Assembly: GCF_014648635.1 (NCBI RefSeq)
Contig: NZ_BMRM01000003.1
Location: 310,001 to 374,000 of the forward strand
DNA length: 64,000 nucleotides
Reading direction: 5' to 3'
Source: Streptomyces cinerochromogenes
Lineage (GTDB): Bacteria; Actinomycetota; Actinomycetes; Streptomycetales; Streptomycetaceae
Numbering within the stretch: the stretch's first letter is position 1; every line of letters starts with the position of its first letter. The notes beneath the pieces are model-generated. The model was not told the origin of the DNA and did no database searches. It saw nothing but the letters and a program-made list of their open reading frames with translations. The translations under genes were made by a program, and so were the position numbers. Shown one piece after another: positions 42,537-50,804 of this stretch.

Positions 42537-44788
42537 CCTACTCCACGCTGAGGCTGCGCGAGGAGGGCGGTGCCTGGTTCGCGCAGCTGCACCGGCCGGA
42601 CGCGGGCAACGCCCTCAACACGGCGATGGTGCGCGAGCTGACCGACGTACTGGCCCGTGCGGCGGCCTCGTCCGCCACCGTCCTGGTGCTGGAGGGGCTG
42701 CCCGAGGTGTTCTGCTTCGGGGCGGACTTCGGCGCCATCGCGGACGCGGCCCGCGCGGGGGGTCCGACCGCGGCCGATCCGGAGCCCCTGTTCGAACTGC
42801 TGCGGCACCTGGCGTACGCCGACCTCCTCACGGTGGCCCACGTCCGGGGCAAGGCCAACGCCGGAGGCGTCGGCATCGTGGCGGCCTGCGACATCGTCAT
42901 CGCCGACGAGGGCGCCACCTTCAGCCTGTCCGAGCTGCTGTTCGGCCTCATCCCCGCCGTCGTCCTGCCCTTCCTGATCCGGCGCACCGGGTTCCAGCAC
43001 GCGCACTACCTCGCCGGCACCACGCAGACCGTGGACGCGGAACGCGCCCGCGCCTGGGGGCTGGTCGACGCGTGCGGAGCGGACAGCGAGGCCCTGCTGC
43101 GCGCCCACCTCAAGCGCCTGAGCCGGCTGTCGAAGCCGGCCGTCGCGCGCTACAAGGCATACCTGCGGCAGCTGTCCCCGATGCCCGAGCAGACGAAATC
43201 CGCCGCGCTCGCCACGAACCGGGAGGTCTTCGAGGACCCGATGAACGTACGCGCCATCCAGCGGTACGCGGAGGAGGGACTGTTCCCGTGGGAGACGGCC
43301 CCGCAGCCGGGCCCACCGGATCCCGTCACCGGCACGGCCCCGGCCACCCCCGCTTTCACCCCCGCCCCCACCCCTGCGTCCGCCCCCGCCACCTCCACCC
43401 CCGCACCCACCTCGGCCTTCACCCCGGAGGAGCTCGGCAGCCCCCGCTTCCGCGCGGCGCACGGCGTCACCCGCGCCTACGTGGCCGGCGCCATGTACAA
43501 GGGAATCGCCTCGGTCGAACTCGTCACCGCGATGGGCCGGGCCGGCATGCTCGCCTTCCTCGGCACGGGCGGGCTGAGCCCCAAGGCCGTCGACGAGGCG
43601 CTCGGCCGCATCCGCGGGGAACTGGACGCGGGGCAGCCGTACGGCGCGAACCTGCTCAGCTCTCCGCAGGACCCCGAGCTGGAGGCGCGGCTGGTGGAGC
43701 TGTACCTGGACCACGGCGTGCGCTGCGTCGAGGCCTCCGCCTACATCCAGCCGTCCCTCCCGTTGGTCCGCTACCGCCTCGCCGGGCTCTCCCGCGGCCA
43801 GGGCGGCGAGGTGCGCGAACGGCACCGCGTCATCGCCAAGGTCTCCCGCACCGAGGTGGCGGAGAGGTTCCTGCGGCCCGCACCGCCGGAGCTGGTACGC
43901 CAGTTGCTCGACGCCGGGCACATCACCCCCGGCCAGGCCGACCTCGCCCGGCGGGTGCCCCTCGCCTCCGACCTGTGCGTGGAGGCCGACTCCGCGGGCC
44001 ACACCGACGCCCAGAACGCCTACGTGCTGATGCCCGCGATGAGCGAGCTGCGCGACCGTGTCACCCGGGAGGAGGGCTACGCGGAACCGGTGCCGCTCGG
44101 CGCCGCCGGCGGCATCGGAACCCCCCAGGCCGCCCTCGCCGCGTTCATGCTCGGCGCGGACTTCGTCGTGACCGGGTCCGTCAACCAGTGCACGGTCGAG
44201 GCGGGCACCAGCGACGCGGTGAAGGACATCCTCCAGGACCTCGGCGTGCACGACACCGACTACGCGCCCGCCGGCGACATGTTCGAGGTCGGAGCACGGA
44301 TGCAGGTCGCCAGGAAGGGCCTGCTGTTCCCGGCGCGCGCCCAGAAACTGTACGAGCTGTACCTGCGCCACGACTCGCTCGACGACCTGGACGCACGGAC
44401 CCGCGCCACCCTGGAGCAGAAGTACTTCGGGCGTCCGCTCGACACGGTGTGGCAGGAGACCAGGGCCCATCTGGCCCGGCGGTTCCCGGACCGGCTCGCG
44501 GAGATTGAGCGGAACCCGAAGCAGAAGATGGCCCAGGTGTTCCGCTGGTACTTCGTCCACTCCACCCGGCTCGCACTGGCCGGCCGTCCCGAACACAGGG
44601 TGGACTACCAGATCCACTGCGGCCCGGCACTGGGCGCGTTCAACGCCTGGGTGCGCGGCACCCCGCTGGCCTCCTGGCGGCAGCGGCACGTGGCCGCCGT
44701 CGCCGACCACCTGATGCGCGAGACCGCGGCCCTGCTCGGCCGCACGCTCGGCGCCCGCACCGGCACGTCACACGACACAGCGAAGTGA
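42524..44788 (+). CDS. Fusion of PksH-like enoyl-CoA hydratase (ECH1) and PfaD-type enoyl reductase
   Basis: 754 residues; ATG after GGGAG inside the end of the HMG-synthase gene. Residues 1-255 are a crotonase (EVFCFGADF, KANAGGVGIVAACDIVIAD, SLSELLFGLIPAVVLPFLIRR in short matches), closest in my memory to PksH, the ECH1 that dehydrates the HMG-like branch; its domain end FPWE also matches. A Pro/Ala/Thr-rich linker (about 265-300) leads to an FMN-dependent PfaD/nitronate-monooxygenase-like enoyl reductase (PYGANLLSSP, GGIGTPQAALAAFMLGADFV, TGSVNQ), the usual trans-acting ER of trans-AT systems. No ECH2 decarboxylase is encoded beside it. The fusion suggests that branch dehydration and reduction may be coupled, although the ER may serve other modules. 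Confidence 0.92.
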   Translation: MGGLTYSTLRLREEGGAWFAQLHRPDAGNALNTAMVRELTDVLARAAASSATVLVLEGLPEVFCFGADFGAIADAARAGGPTAADPEPLFELLRHLAYADLLTVAHVRGKANAGGVGIVAACDIVIADEGATFSLSELLFGLIPAVVLPFLIRRTGFQHAHYLAGTTQTVDAERARAWGLVDACGADSEALLRAHLKRLSRLSKPAVARYKAYLRQLSPMPEQTKSAALATNREVFEDPMNVRAIQRYAEEGLFPWETAPQPGPPDPVTGTAPATPAFTPAPTPASAPATSTPAPTSAFTPEELGSPRFRAAHGVTRAYVAGAMYKGIASVELVTAMGRAGMLAFLGTGGLSPKAVDEALGRIRGELDAGQPYGANLLSSPQDPELEARLVELYLDHGVRCVEASAYIQPSLPLVRYRLAGLSRGQGGEVRERHRVIAKVSRTEVAERFLRPAPPELVRQLLDAGHITPGQADLARRVPLASDLCVEADSAGHTDAQNAYVLMPAMSELRDRVTREEGYAEPVPLGAAGGIGTPQAALAAFMLGADFVVTGSVNQCTVEAGTSDAVKDILQDLGVHDTDYAPAGDMFEVGARMQVARKGLLFPARAQKLYELYLRHDSLDDLDARTRATLEQKYFGRPLDTVWQETRAHLARRFPDRLAEIERNPKQKMAQVFRWYFVHSTRLALAGRPEHRVDYQIHCGPALGAFNAWVRGTPLASWRQRHVAAVADHLMRETAALLGRTLGARTGTSHDTAK

Positions 44789-44792
44789 GCAC

Positions 44793-46670
44793 ATGAGATC
44801 GGTTTACGTCTTCCCGGGACAGGGCTCCCAGCACAAGGGCATGGGTGCCGGGCTGTTCGAGAAGTTCCCGGAACTGGTGGCCCTGGCCGACGACGTGCTC
44901 GGCTACTCCGTCGAGGAGCTGTGCCTGCGCGACCCGGAGCGGGTGCTGAGCCGGACGCGGTACACCCAGCCGGCGCTGTACGTGGTCAACTCGCTCACCT
45001 ACCTGGACCGCACCACCGGACGCGGTGAACTGCCCGCCGCCGTCGCCGGACACAGCCTCGGCGAGTACTGCGCGCTGTTCGCGGCCGGCGCCTTCGACTT
45101 CGCCACCGGCCTGCGGCTCGTCGCCAAGCGCGGCGAGCTGATGAGCCGGGCCCCCAGGGGCGCCATGGCGGCCGTCGTCAACCTCGACGAGGAGCGCGTG
45201 CGCGAGATCCTCACCGGACTGCCGTTCCGGAACGTCGACCTCGCCAACATCAACGCGCGTACGCAGTGCATCCTGTCCGGCGAGTACGACGAACTGCACG
45301 ACCCCCGACTGCGCGCCGCCTACACCGAGGCGGGCGCCCGCTTCGTCCCGCTCAACGTGAGCGCCGCCTTCCACTCCCGGTGCATGACGGACGTGCAGCA
45401 GGAGTTCGCGCTCTACCTCGCCGGTTTCGACCTCGCGGAACTCACCCTCCCCGTCGTGGCCAACCACACCGCCCGCCCCTATCCCACGAAGGGGTACGCG
45501 GACCTCCTGGCCCACCAGATATCCGGCTCCGTCCGCTGGTACGAGTCGATGTCCTGGCTGATCGCCCAGGGGCACCGGGACTTCCAGGAGATCGGCCCGG
45601 GCAACGTGCTGACCAAGCTCACCGCCCAGATCCTCAAGGACCCCCTGCCCGTGGGGCCCGCCCCCGCACCGCAGCGGGCCCCCGCCGCCGTCCAGGCCCG
45701 CCCCCGCACCGAACTCGTCTTCATGTACGGCGGCCAGGGAACCCAGTACCACCAGATGGGCCGGGGCCTGTACGACACCGACCCGGTGTTCCGCGACGCC
45801 ATGGACCGCTGCGACGCCGCCCACCGCGCCACGGCCGGCACCTCGCTCCTGGCCGCCGTCCACGACGACACGCGCAGGGGCCGCCCCTTCGACGACATCC
45901 TCACCTCGCACGCGGCGCTCTACAGCATCGGCTACAGCCTCACCGAGATGCTCCGCGCCGACGGCATCCACCCCGACGCGGTGCTCGGACACAGCCTCGG
46001 CGAGTACGTCGCCGCCACCGCGGCGGGCGCCCTGTCCTTCGAGGACGGCCTGCGGCTCGTGACGCGCCAGGCCCGGCTGCTGCAGGAGCGGTGCCAGGAC
46101 GGCGGGATGCTGTCCGTCCTGGACTCCCCGGACCTCTACCGGACCCGGCGCGACCTGTTCGGCGACATCGCCCTCGCGGCCGTCAACTACGACCGCAACT
46201 TCGTCGTCAGCGGAGCCGACAGCCGGCTCGCCGCCCTCCAGCAGGCACTGGACGCCGAAGGCGTGATCACGGTCCGGCTGCCCGTGCGCCAGGCCTTCCA
46301 CTCCGCCCTCCTCGACCCGGTCCGGCCGGACTTCCTCTCCCTCACCCGGGACATCACCGTCACGACGCCACGGATACCGGTCCACTCCTCGATGCTCGCC
46401 GGCCGCCTCGGGACCCGGCACAGCTGGGACGAGTACCTGTGGGACGTGATCCGCCGCCCCGTCCGGTTCGACGAACTGATGACGTCCGAGTTCACCGCGC
46501 CCGACCGTCACTTCTTCGTCGACCTCAGCGCCAGCGGGTCGTTCGCCAACTTCCTCAAGCACGGCTACGCCCCCGCCTTCCGCGGCGCCCCCGCAATCAA
46601 CCAGTTCGGCAACAACGGTGGCACCGTCCGCGCCCTGCGCGACGAACTGCGCCGCCTGGCCGGCGCCTGA
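44793..46670 (+). CDS. Trans-acting AT didomain (malonyl-AT plus AT/acyl-hydrolase-like)
   Basis: 625 residues, ATG 5 bp after the ER stop. Domain 1 (1-285): PGQGSQ, GHSLGEY with Ser 88, AAFHS. Domain 2 (about 305-600): GGQGTQYHQMG, GHSLGEY with Ser 401, QAFHS. One domain should load malonyl-CoA onto the AT-less modules and the free ACP. Domain 2, with its GGQGTQYHQMG opening and SHAALYSIGYSL segment, resembles what I recall of the PedC/PksD acyl-hydrolase (editing) clade. That split of roles is inference. This is the last gene of the apparent operon. Confidence 0.93.
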   Translation: MRSVYVFPGQGSQHKGMGAGLFEKFPELVALADDVLGYSVEELCLRDPERVLSRTRYTQPALYVVNSLTYLDRTTGRGELPAAVAGHSLGEYCALFAAGAFDFATGLRLVAKRGELMSRAPRGAMAAVVNLDEERVREILTGLPFRNVDLANINARTQCILSGEYDELHDPRLRAAYTEAGARFVPLNVSAAFHSRCMTDVQQEFALYLAGFDLAELTLPVVANHTARPYPTKGYADLLAHQISGSVRWYESMSWLIAQGHRDFQEIGPGNVLTKLTAQILKDPLPVGPAPAPQRAPAAVQARPRTELVFMYGGQGTQYHQMGRGLYDTDPVFRDAMDRCDAAHRATAGTSLLAAVHDDTRRGRPFDDILTSHAALYSIGYSLTEMLRADGIHPDAVLGHSLGEYVAATAAGALSFEDGLRLVTRQARLLQERCQDGGMLSVLDSPDLYRTRRDLFGDIALAAVNYDRNFVVSGADSRLAALQQALDAEGVITVRLPVRQAFHSALLDPVRPDFLSLTRDITVTTPRIPVHSSMLAGRLGTRHSWDEYLWDVIRRPVRFDELMTSEFTAPDRHFFVDLSASGSFANFLKHGYAPAFRGAPAINQFGNNGGTVRALRDELRRLAGA

Positions 46671-46678
46671 GAAGGACG

Positions 46679-46800
46679 TGCGGCCAGACGCGAACCGAGA
46701 CAGAAGGGGGAGCCCCCGCCCAGGGTGACGTGCTTGTTCGGGTAGCGCGAGAGACGGAAGCCATCGGGGTGCTCGAAGACCCGCACACGGCTCCGGTCAC
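46679..46800 (-). pseudogene. Cytochrome P450 remnant (heme-binding region only)
   Basis: On the minus strand about 40 codons read as the heme-ligand region of a P450: EHPDGFRLSRYPNKHV, then GGGSPFCLGSRLAA, matching the family pattern R-x-P-N-x-H-x-x-F-G-x-G-x-H-x-C-L-G. The His of the motif is Pro and the Phe before GGG is Leu. There is no start and no I-helix or K-helix, and the frame runs on into antisense of the AT gene. This is a broken gene end, probably left by a deletion at the cluster edge; it lies directly downstream of the NIPSNAP-like gene on the same strand. Confidence 0.75.
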
Positions 46801-46821
46801 CACCGTCGCCCGGCCTCCCGG

Positions 46822-47136
46822 TCAGTCACGGCGCGGCAGCAACGGCCGCATGAAGGTGCGCTCGTAGCGCAGGACACATCCGCTGTCGTCCCGGATGCGA
46901 TCGGCCTCGATGAAGTCCGGATGCCGGCCGAACAGCTCCCGGTACCGCTCGTAGGCGGCCAGGCCGGGAAAGCTGAACAACGCCATCGCCCTGTCGCTCG
47001 CGCCCTCGGCCGGCAGGAAGTAGCCGTGGTGGGTGCCGCCGTGTTCCTCGACCAGCGTCATCCACCGCTCGGCGAACCGCTCGAAGGCGTCGATCTTCGC
47101 GGCGTCGATCGTGTACTCGACAACACAGGTGATCAC
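46822..47136 (-). CDS. NIPSNAP-like small protein
   Basis: 104 residues from a GTG at 47136. The sequence (CVVEYTIDAAKIDAFERFAERW, HHGYFLPAEG, FSFPGLAAYERYRELF, YERTFMRPL) fits the NIPSNAP / dimeric alpha-beta barrel family of small oxygenase-like or binding proteins, whose substrates are usually unknown. It diverges from the TetX-like monooxygenase gene across a region rich in dyads. The open frame extends further upstream, but that part is low-complexity and would cross the inverted repeat, so I prefer the GTG. The Shine-Dalgarno is weak. Confidence 0.8.
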   Translation of the reverse strand: MITCVVEYTIDAAKIDAFERFAERWMTLVEEHGGTHHGYFLPAEGASDRAMALFSFPGLAAYERYRELFGRHPDFIEADRIRDDSGCVLRYERTFMRPLLPRRD

Positions 47137-47144
47137 GACAGCAT

Positions 47145-47173
47145 CGTACGGCGGTCCGGCGGATCGCCGTACG
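47145..47173. promoter_or_regulatory. Perfect 9-bp inverted repeat, candidate operator
   Basis: Arms CGTACGGCG (47145-47153) and CGCCGTACG (47165-47173) are exact reverse complements around an 11-bp spacer. The dyad lies 9-37 bp upstream of the NIPSNAP-like start codon, where a repressor would block its promoter or leader. The size fits a TetR- or MarR-type dimer. Confidence 0.6.
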
Positions 47174-47201
47174 GGGCCGCACGGACGTGAGGACGCGTTC
47201 G

Positions 47202-47248
47202 CCCGGCGGCACGGGTCTGCTGACAGCGTGCCACCCCGTGCCGGCGGG
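47202..47248. promoter_or_regulatory. Long inverted repeat, 14-bp arms with one mismatch
   Basis: Arms at 47202-47215 (CCCGGCGGCACGGG) and 47235-47248 (CCCGTGCCGGCGGG) pair with one mismatch around 19 nt. It could be a DNA-binding dyad or an RNA hairpin in the leader of either divergent transcript. It abuts the 11-bp direct repeats. Confidence 0.5.
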
Positions 47249-47249
47249 C

Positions 47250-47304
47250 CGTCGGTGCTCTGTCGACGGCTTGTCGGCGGCCTGTCGGTGGTCTGTCGAC
47301 GGCC
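47250..47304 (+). promoter_or_regulatory. Five 11-bp direct repeats, SARP-box-like
   Basis: Units start at 47250, 47261, 47272, 47283 and 47294, exactly 11 bp apart: CGTCGGTGCTC, TGTCGACGGCT, TGTCGGCGGCC, TGTCGGTGGTC, TGTCGACGGCC. SARP activators bind TCGA-type heptamer direct repeats at 11-bp (one helical turn) spacing just upstream of the -10, so the layout fits. The monooxygenase ATG is about 140 bp downstream. No SARP gene is in the window. Confidence 0.55.
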
Positions 47305-47322
47305 GACGGGACAGTGGAGCCG

Positions 47323-47338
47323 GTCGGCACCGGCCGAC
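47323..47338. promoter_or_regulatory. Short palindrome GTCGGC-N4-GCCGAC
   Basis: Exact 6-bp arms around ACCG, carrying the same GTCGG core as the direct repeats 20 bp upstream but in inverted orientation. It may be an extra binding site for the same protein. Confidence 0.35.
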
Positions 47339-47445
47339 AACACACCGGCCACCAGCGTCGCGACCGACCCGACCCACCGGATCGGCGCGACCGGCACGAC
47401 CGGCCGGTTGTCCGCCCAGCGGTCCAGCATCAGGAAGGAAACCCC

Positions 47446-48582
47446 ATGACCACTGACATCACGATCATCGGCGCCGGGCTCGGAGGCCTCACGCTCGCCC
47501 GCGTCCTGCACGTCCACGGAATACCGGCCACCGTCTACGAGGCGGAGCCCTCCCCGGCTGCCCGCTCACAGGGCGGGATGCTCGACATCCACGACTACAA
47601 CGGACAACTCGCTCTGGAAGCGGCCCACTTGATGGACGAGTTCCGTGGCATCGTCCTGGAGGGCCGCCAGGCACTGCGGGTCCTCGCCCCGGACGGGACC
47701 GTCCTGTTCGACAAAGCCGACGACGGCACCGGGGGACGCCCCGAGGTGCAGCGCGGCGAGCTGCGGCAGATCCTGCTCGACTCACTCCCGGCCGGCACTG
47801 TCCGGTGGGGGCGCAAGGTCAGCGGCGCCCGTACCCTCGGCGACGGCCGTCACGAGGTGACGTTCGCCGACGGCAGCACCGTCGCCACCCGCCTGCTGGT
47901 CGGCGCGGACGGCGCGTGGTCCCGGGTCCGCCCGCTGCTGTCCAGCGCCGTACCCGAGTACACCGGCAAGTCGGTCGTGGAGACCTACCTGTTCGACGCC
48001 GACACCCGGCACCCCGCCGCCGCGAAGGCGGTCGGCGGCGGGTCGATGATCGTGCACACGCCGGGCCGGGAACTCTTCGCGCACCGGGAGAAGGGCGACA
48101 CGCTGCACGCCTACGTGGGGCTGACCGAACCGCAGGACTGGTTCGACGCCGTCGATTTCACCGACGCCGCCGCGGCCACGGCACGGGTCGCGAAGGAGTT
48201 CGACGACTGGGCGCCGGAGCTGACCGCGCTGATCACCGACTGCGACACGGCACCGGTCCTGCGTGCCCTCCACGCCCTGCCGGCCGGGCACCGGTGGGAC
48301 CGGGTACCCGGGGTGACCCTGATCGGCGACGCCGCCCACCTCTCGGCCCCGAACGGCGAAGGTGCCAACCTGGCCATGCTCGACGGCGCCGAACTCGGCA
48401 AGGCCCTGGCCGCGCGGCCCGACGACATCGAGGCCGCGATCACCGCGTACGAGGAAGCCATGTTCCCCCGCAGCGCCGAGGCCGCCACCTTCGAAGGGGC
48501 CGAGGCCCACGGGAACGACTCCGACAGCGACCCGATCCAGGCCCTGCTCGCCGCGCTCGCCGGGGACGAGCAGACCCGGTAG
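47446..48582 (+). CDS. TetX-like FAD-dependent monooxygenase
   Basis: 378 residues; ATG preceded by AGGAAGGA. An N-terminal Rossmann dinucleotide motif (IIGAGLGGLTLARVL), a GGMLDIHDYNGQLAL segment, an FAD-binding GADGAWSRVR motif and a LIGDAAHLSAPNGEGANLAMLDG motif place it in the class A flavoprotein hydroxylases, near Tet(X)-type enzymes. These hydroxylate or inactivate aromatic or enolic substrates with NAD(P)H and O2. It could tailor the cluster product, give resistance, or be unrelated; it lies 776 bp beyond the AT gene with opposite-strand genes between. Confidence 0.9.
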   Translation: MTTDITIIGAGLGGLTLARVLHVHGIPATVYEAEPSPAARSQGGMLDIHDYNGQLALEAAHLMDEFRGIVLEGRQALRVLAPDGTVLFDKADDGTGGRPEVQRGELRQILLDSLPAGTVRWGRKVSGARTLGDGRHEVTFADGSTVATRLLVGADGAWSRVRPLLSSAVPEYTGKSVVETYLFDADTRHPAAAKAVGGGSMIVHTPGRELFAHREKGDTLHAYVGLTEPQDWFDAVDFTDAAAATARVAKEFDDWAPELTALITDCDTAPVLRALHALPAGHRWDRVPGVTLIGDAAHLSAPNGEGANLAMLDGAELGKALAARPDDIEAAITAYEEAMFPRSAEAATFEGAEAHGNDSDSDPIQALLAALAGDEQTR

Positions 48583-48630
48583 GGCATGCGCCCCGCCGGC
48601 CACTCACCGGCGAACCGACCATCTGCCGGT

Positions 48631-48648
48631 CGTCTCCGCAAGGCGACG
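48631..48648 (+). terminator. Possible hairpin downstream of the monooxygenase gene
   Basis: A 7-bp stem with one mismatch and a GCAA tetraloop (CGTCTCC-GCAA-GGCGACG) lies 48 bp after the stop, between two convergent genes. It is small, with no T-tract, so support is weak. Confidence 0.3.
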
Positions 48649-48795
48649 TGCCGCCGCCTCCCGCGCCGGCCGGGACGCGGCGGCACCCCACTCCCTCCGT
48701 GCCCGGCGGCTCCGCCCCGACGACCAGGACATCGCCCGGCTGACCGTGACCGGCACCGACCTGCCCTGGACCCACCCTCGCGGCAGGAGCAACTC

Positions 48796-49536
48796 CTACC
48801 TCGCCGATTTCACCGTCAGGTCACCGTTCGTCGTCGACAGATCCAGGCGGTACTCGCCTGACGGGTCGTTCGCGAACGCCACCTTCTTGTCGCCCTGGGA
48901 GTCGTCCGCCGAGATCCGGTACGTGGCAGGCGGCGCGGTGACCGTGAGGCTGCCGTTGGTCGTCCGGGCCTTGATGTTCTGCGGGGTGACCGTCCGGATC
49001 GTCACCTCGCCGTTCGATGTCTGCGCGACGACGTCACCGCCTTTGACACCCTTGACGTTGATCTCGCCGTTGGACGTGCGCAGCTTCACAGGGCCCGTCG
49101 CGTCGGTCACCGCGACCTCGCCGTTGCTCGTGTGCACATCGACCGGGCCGACACCGGCGAGCGCGAGTCCGCCGTTGGACGTTCCTCCCGTCACCGGAAG
49201 ACCCGCGGGCACGGTGACGGCGTAGTCGACGCCACAGTTCTCGCCGCAGCCGGAGAGCGTCAGGACACCGTCCTCGACACGGAAGGACGTGCCACTGGGC
49301 CTGTCCCCGCGGTAGTGGACCTTGCGGTGCACGGAGATCGAGGAGGCGGCGGCCGAAGCGTCCACCCGCACACCTCCGTCGCTGTTGTCGAGTCGGACCG
49401 AGGTGACCTTCCCGGACACCTTGGCGTCGTCCTCGAAGGTGTTGCCCTGGCCGAGTGCGGAGCAGGCGGAGAGTGGGCCGGCGGTCAGAGCGACCAGAGT
49501 CGCTGCTGTAAGGACGCGTGTCTGTGGGCGTCGCAT
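48796..49536 (-). CDS. DUF4097-type beta-solenoid lipoprotein
   Basis: 246 residues. An N-terminal signal with lipobox LSAC (Cys about 25) predicts export and lipid anchoring. The body is built of repeats such as TSNGEVAV, TSNGEINV, TSNGEVTI and TTNGSLTV, about 20 residues apart, typical of DUF4097 beta-strand repeat proteins. No enzymatic motif is visible. It converges with the monooxygenase gene and diverges from the next gene. The role is unknown, possibly envelope-associated. Confidence 0.87.
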   Translation of the reverse strand: MRRPQTRVLTAATLVALTAGPLSACSALGQGNTFEDDAKVSGKVTSVRLDNSDGGVRVDASAAASSISVHRKVHYRGDRPSGTSFRVEDGVLTLSGCGENCGVDYAVTVPAGLPVTGGTSNGGLALAGVGPVDVHTSNGEVAVTDATGPVKLRTSNGEINVKGVKGGDVVAQTSNGEVTIRTVTPQNIKARTTNGSLTVTAPPATYRISADDSQGDKKVAFANDPSGEYRLDLSTTNGDLTVKSAR

Positions 49537-49751
49537 GAGGGTCCCCCGTGCAGAGCGAGCTGAATCGGTGATCGGTCACCGCGATCCTACGCAGCCAAGA
49601 TCACCCTTCCACTGGGGATAACCCCCCAATGCCAGGACCGGGCACCACGGCCCCCGCGCGGTGACCCGGGAACCGATCACGCAGGGTGTGTGATCGATAA
49701 CGATCTGACCTCAGCCCTTGCGCCTGCTGTGATCCGTTTTAGCCTCCGCCC

Positions 49752-50708
49752 ATGGGATTTCTCTCAAGCCGCCGCAAACGGGCCCGTCTCGCCCCCGAAC
49801 TCGACGACCAGGAACTGGGCAGACTGCTGAAGTCCCTGCTGGCCACCACCAGGACAGGCACGATCGCCACCACCGACCTGTGCGCGGCTCAGCTGACCCG
49901 GCTCCTGGACCAGGACCCGGGCGACTGGGACCGCCGTACGCACCGCATCAGTGTCCTGGCGGACTTCCTCGCCGCCTCGCGTCTGCCGGCGTCCTGGGCC
50001 GCGCGTGAGCCCCGCAACGCGACCGCACTCGTGCTGCACGCCTGGTCGCAGGCGGCGCAGACCCAGGCCGAGGACCACCCGGGCGACACGGATGACGCCG
50101 TGCAGGCCTGTCTGCGCGCCGCCGAACTCGCACCGGACGACCCCACCCCCTGGGTGGCCCTGCTGAAGGTGGCGCGCCGGCAGCGCTGGCGGCAGCCGCA
50201 GGTCTTCGGGGTGTGGAACGAGGTGCTCGCGCGTGACCGCTGGAACCGCGAGGCGTACATGAACATGCTGGGCTACCTCACCCCCGAGGAAGGAGGCTCC
50301 CGGCTCCAGGTTCTGGAGTTCGTCGACGCGCTGTGTGCCCGCATGCCCTCCAACGCGCCCTGCGCGGCGACGGAACTCACCGCCCAGGTCTTCCAGTACC
50401 ACGCCATTCTCGGCCGGGGCGGGTACGAGGCACTGGTGGCACGGACCCACTGGTCCCAGGGAATGGCCGCGCAGGCGCTCGACCGCGTGGCGCACACCTG
50501 GGGACAGCCGGGATTCCTCCGCCACGCCAGAGCCCTCGCCGACCTGAACCTCCTCGCCTACGCGCTGATGGCGGGCGACCGCCGCGCCGAGGCCCGGCCG
50601 GTGTTCGAGGCGATCGGGGGGATAGTCACCGACTGGCCCTGGCAGGCAGGCGGCGATCCCCTCACCGAGTTCGAACAGGCACAGCGCAGAGCCACCGTCG
50701 GCATGTGA
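49752..50708 (+). CDS. Conserved hypothetical protein, helical repeat-like
   Basis: 318 residues. A basic N-terminus (SSRRKRAR) is followed by a largely alpha-helical sequence with pairs of Ala/Leu-rich helices (AVQACLRAAELAPDDPTPWVALLKVARR) reminiscent of TPR units. No signal peptide, membrane segment or catalytic motif. The 215-bp upstream gap is shared with the divergent lipoprotein gene. I do not recognise a named family; a scaffold or protein-interaction role is only a guess. Confidence 0.75.
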   Translation: MGFLSSRRKRARLAPELDDQELGRLLKSLLATTRTGTIATTDLCAAQLTRLLDQDPGDWDRRTHRISVLADFLAASRLPASWAAREPRNATALVLHAWSQAAQTQAEDHPGDTDDAVQACLRAAELAPDDPTPWVALLKVARRQRWRQPQVFGVWNEVLARDRWNREAYMNMLGYLTPEEGGSRLQVLEFVDALCARMPSNAPCAATELTAQVFQYHAILGRGGYEALVARTHWSQGMAAQALDRVAHTWGQPGFLRHARALADLNLLAYALMAGDRRAEARPVFEAIGGIVTDWPWQAGGDPLTEFEQAQRRATVGM

Positions 50709-50804
50709 GCCGAGAGCCGGCCCCCGTCCTGGCCGCCGGACCGAGCCCCGCAGCGGACCGACCGGGCCGTCGAAGGCAGGCGTCGCGGTCGCTCCGGCGG
50801 CCGG

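Larger units (their letters stand above)
47137..47445. promoter_or_regulatory. Divergent intergenic control region, dyad- and repeat-rich
   Basis: This 309-bp gap between two divergent starts holds two long inverted repeats, five 11-bp direct repeats and a short palindrome, listed separately. A strong AGGAAGGA Shine-Dalgarno sits just before the ATG at 47446. I saw no convincing open frame in it. Confidence 0.7.

Noticed and set aside
48586..48795. Short coding-like stretch between the monooxygenase and lipoprotein genes
   Set aside because: No start with Shine-Dalgarno, no recognisable motif, and it runs into antisense of the lipoprotein gene.
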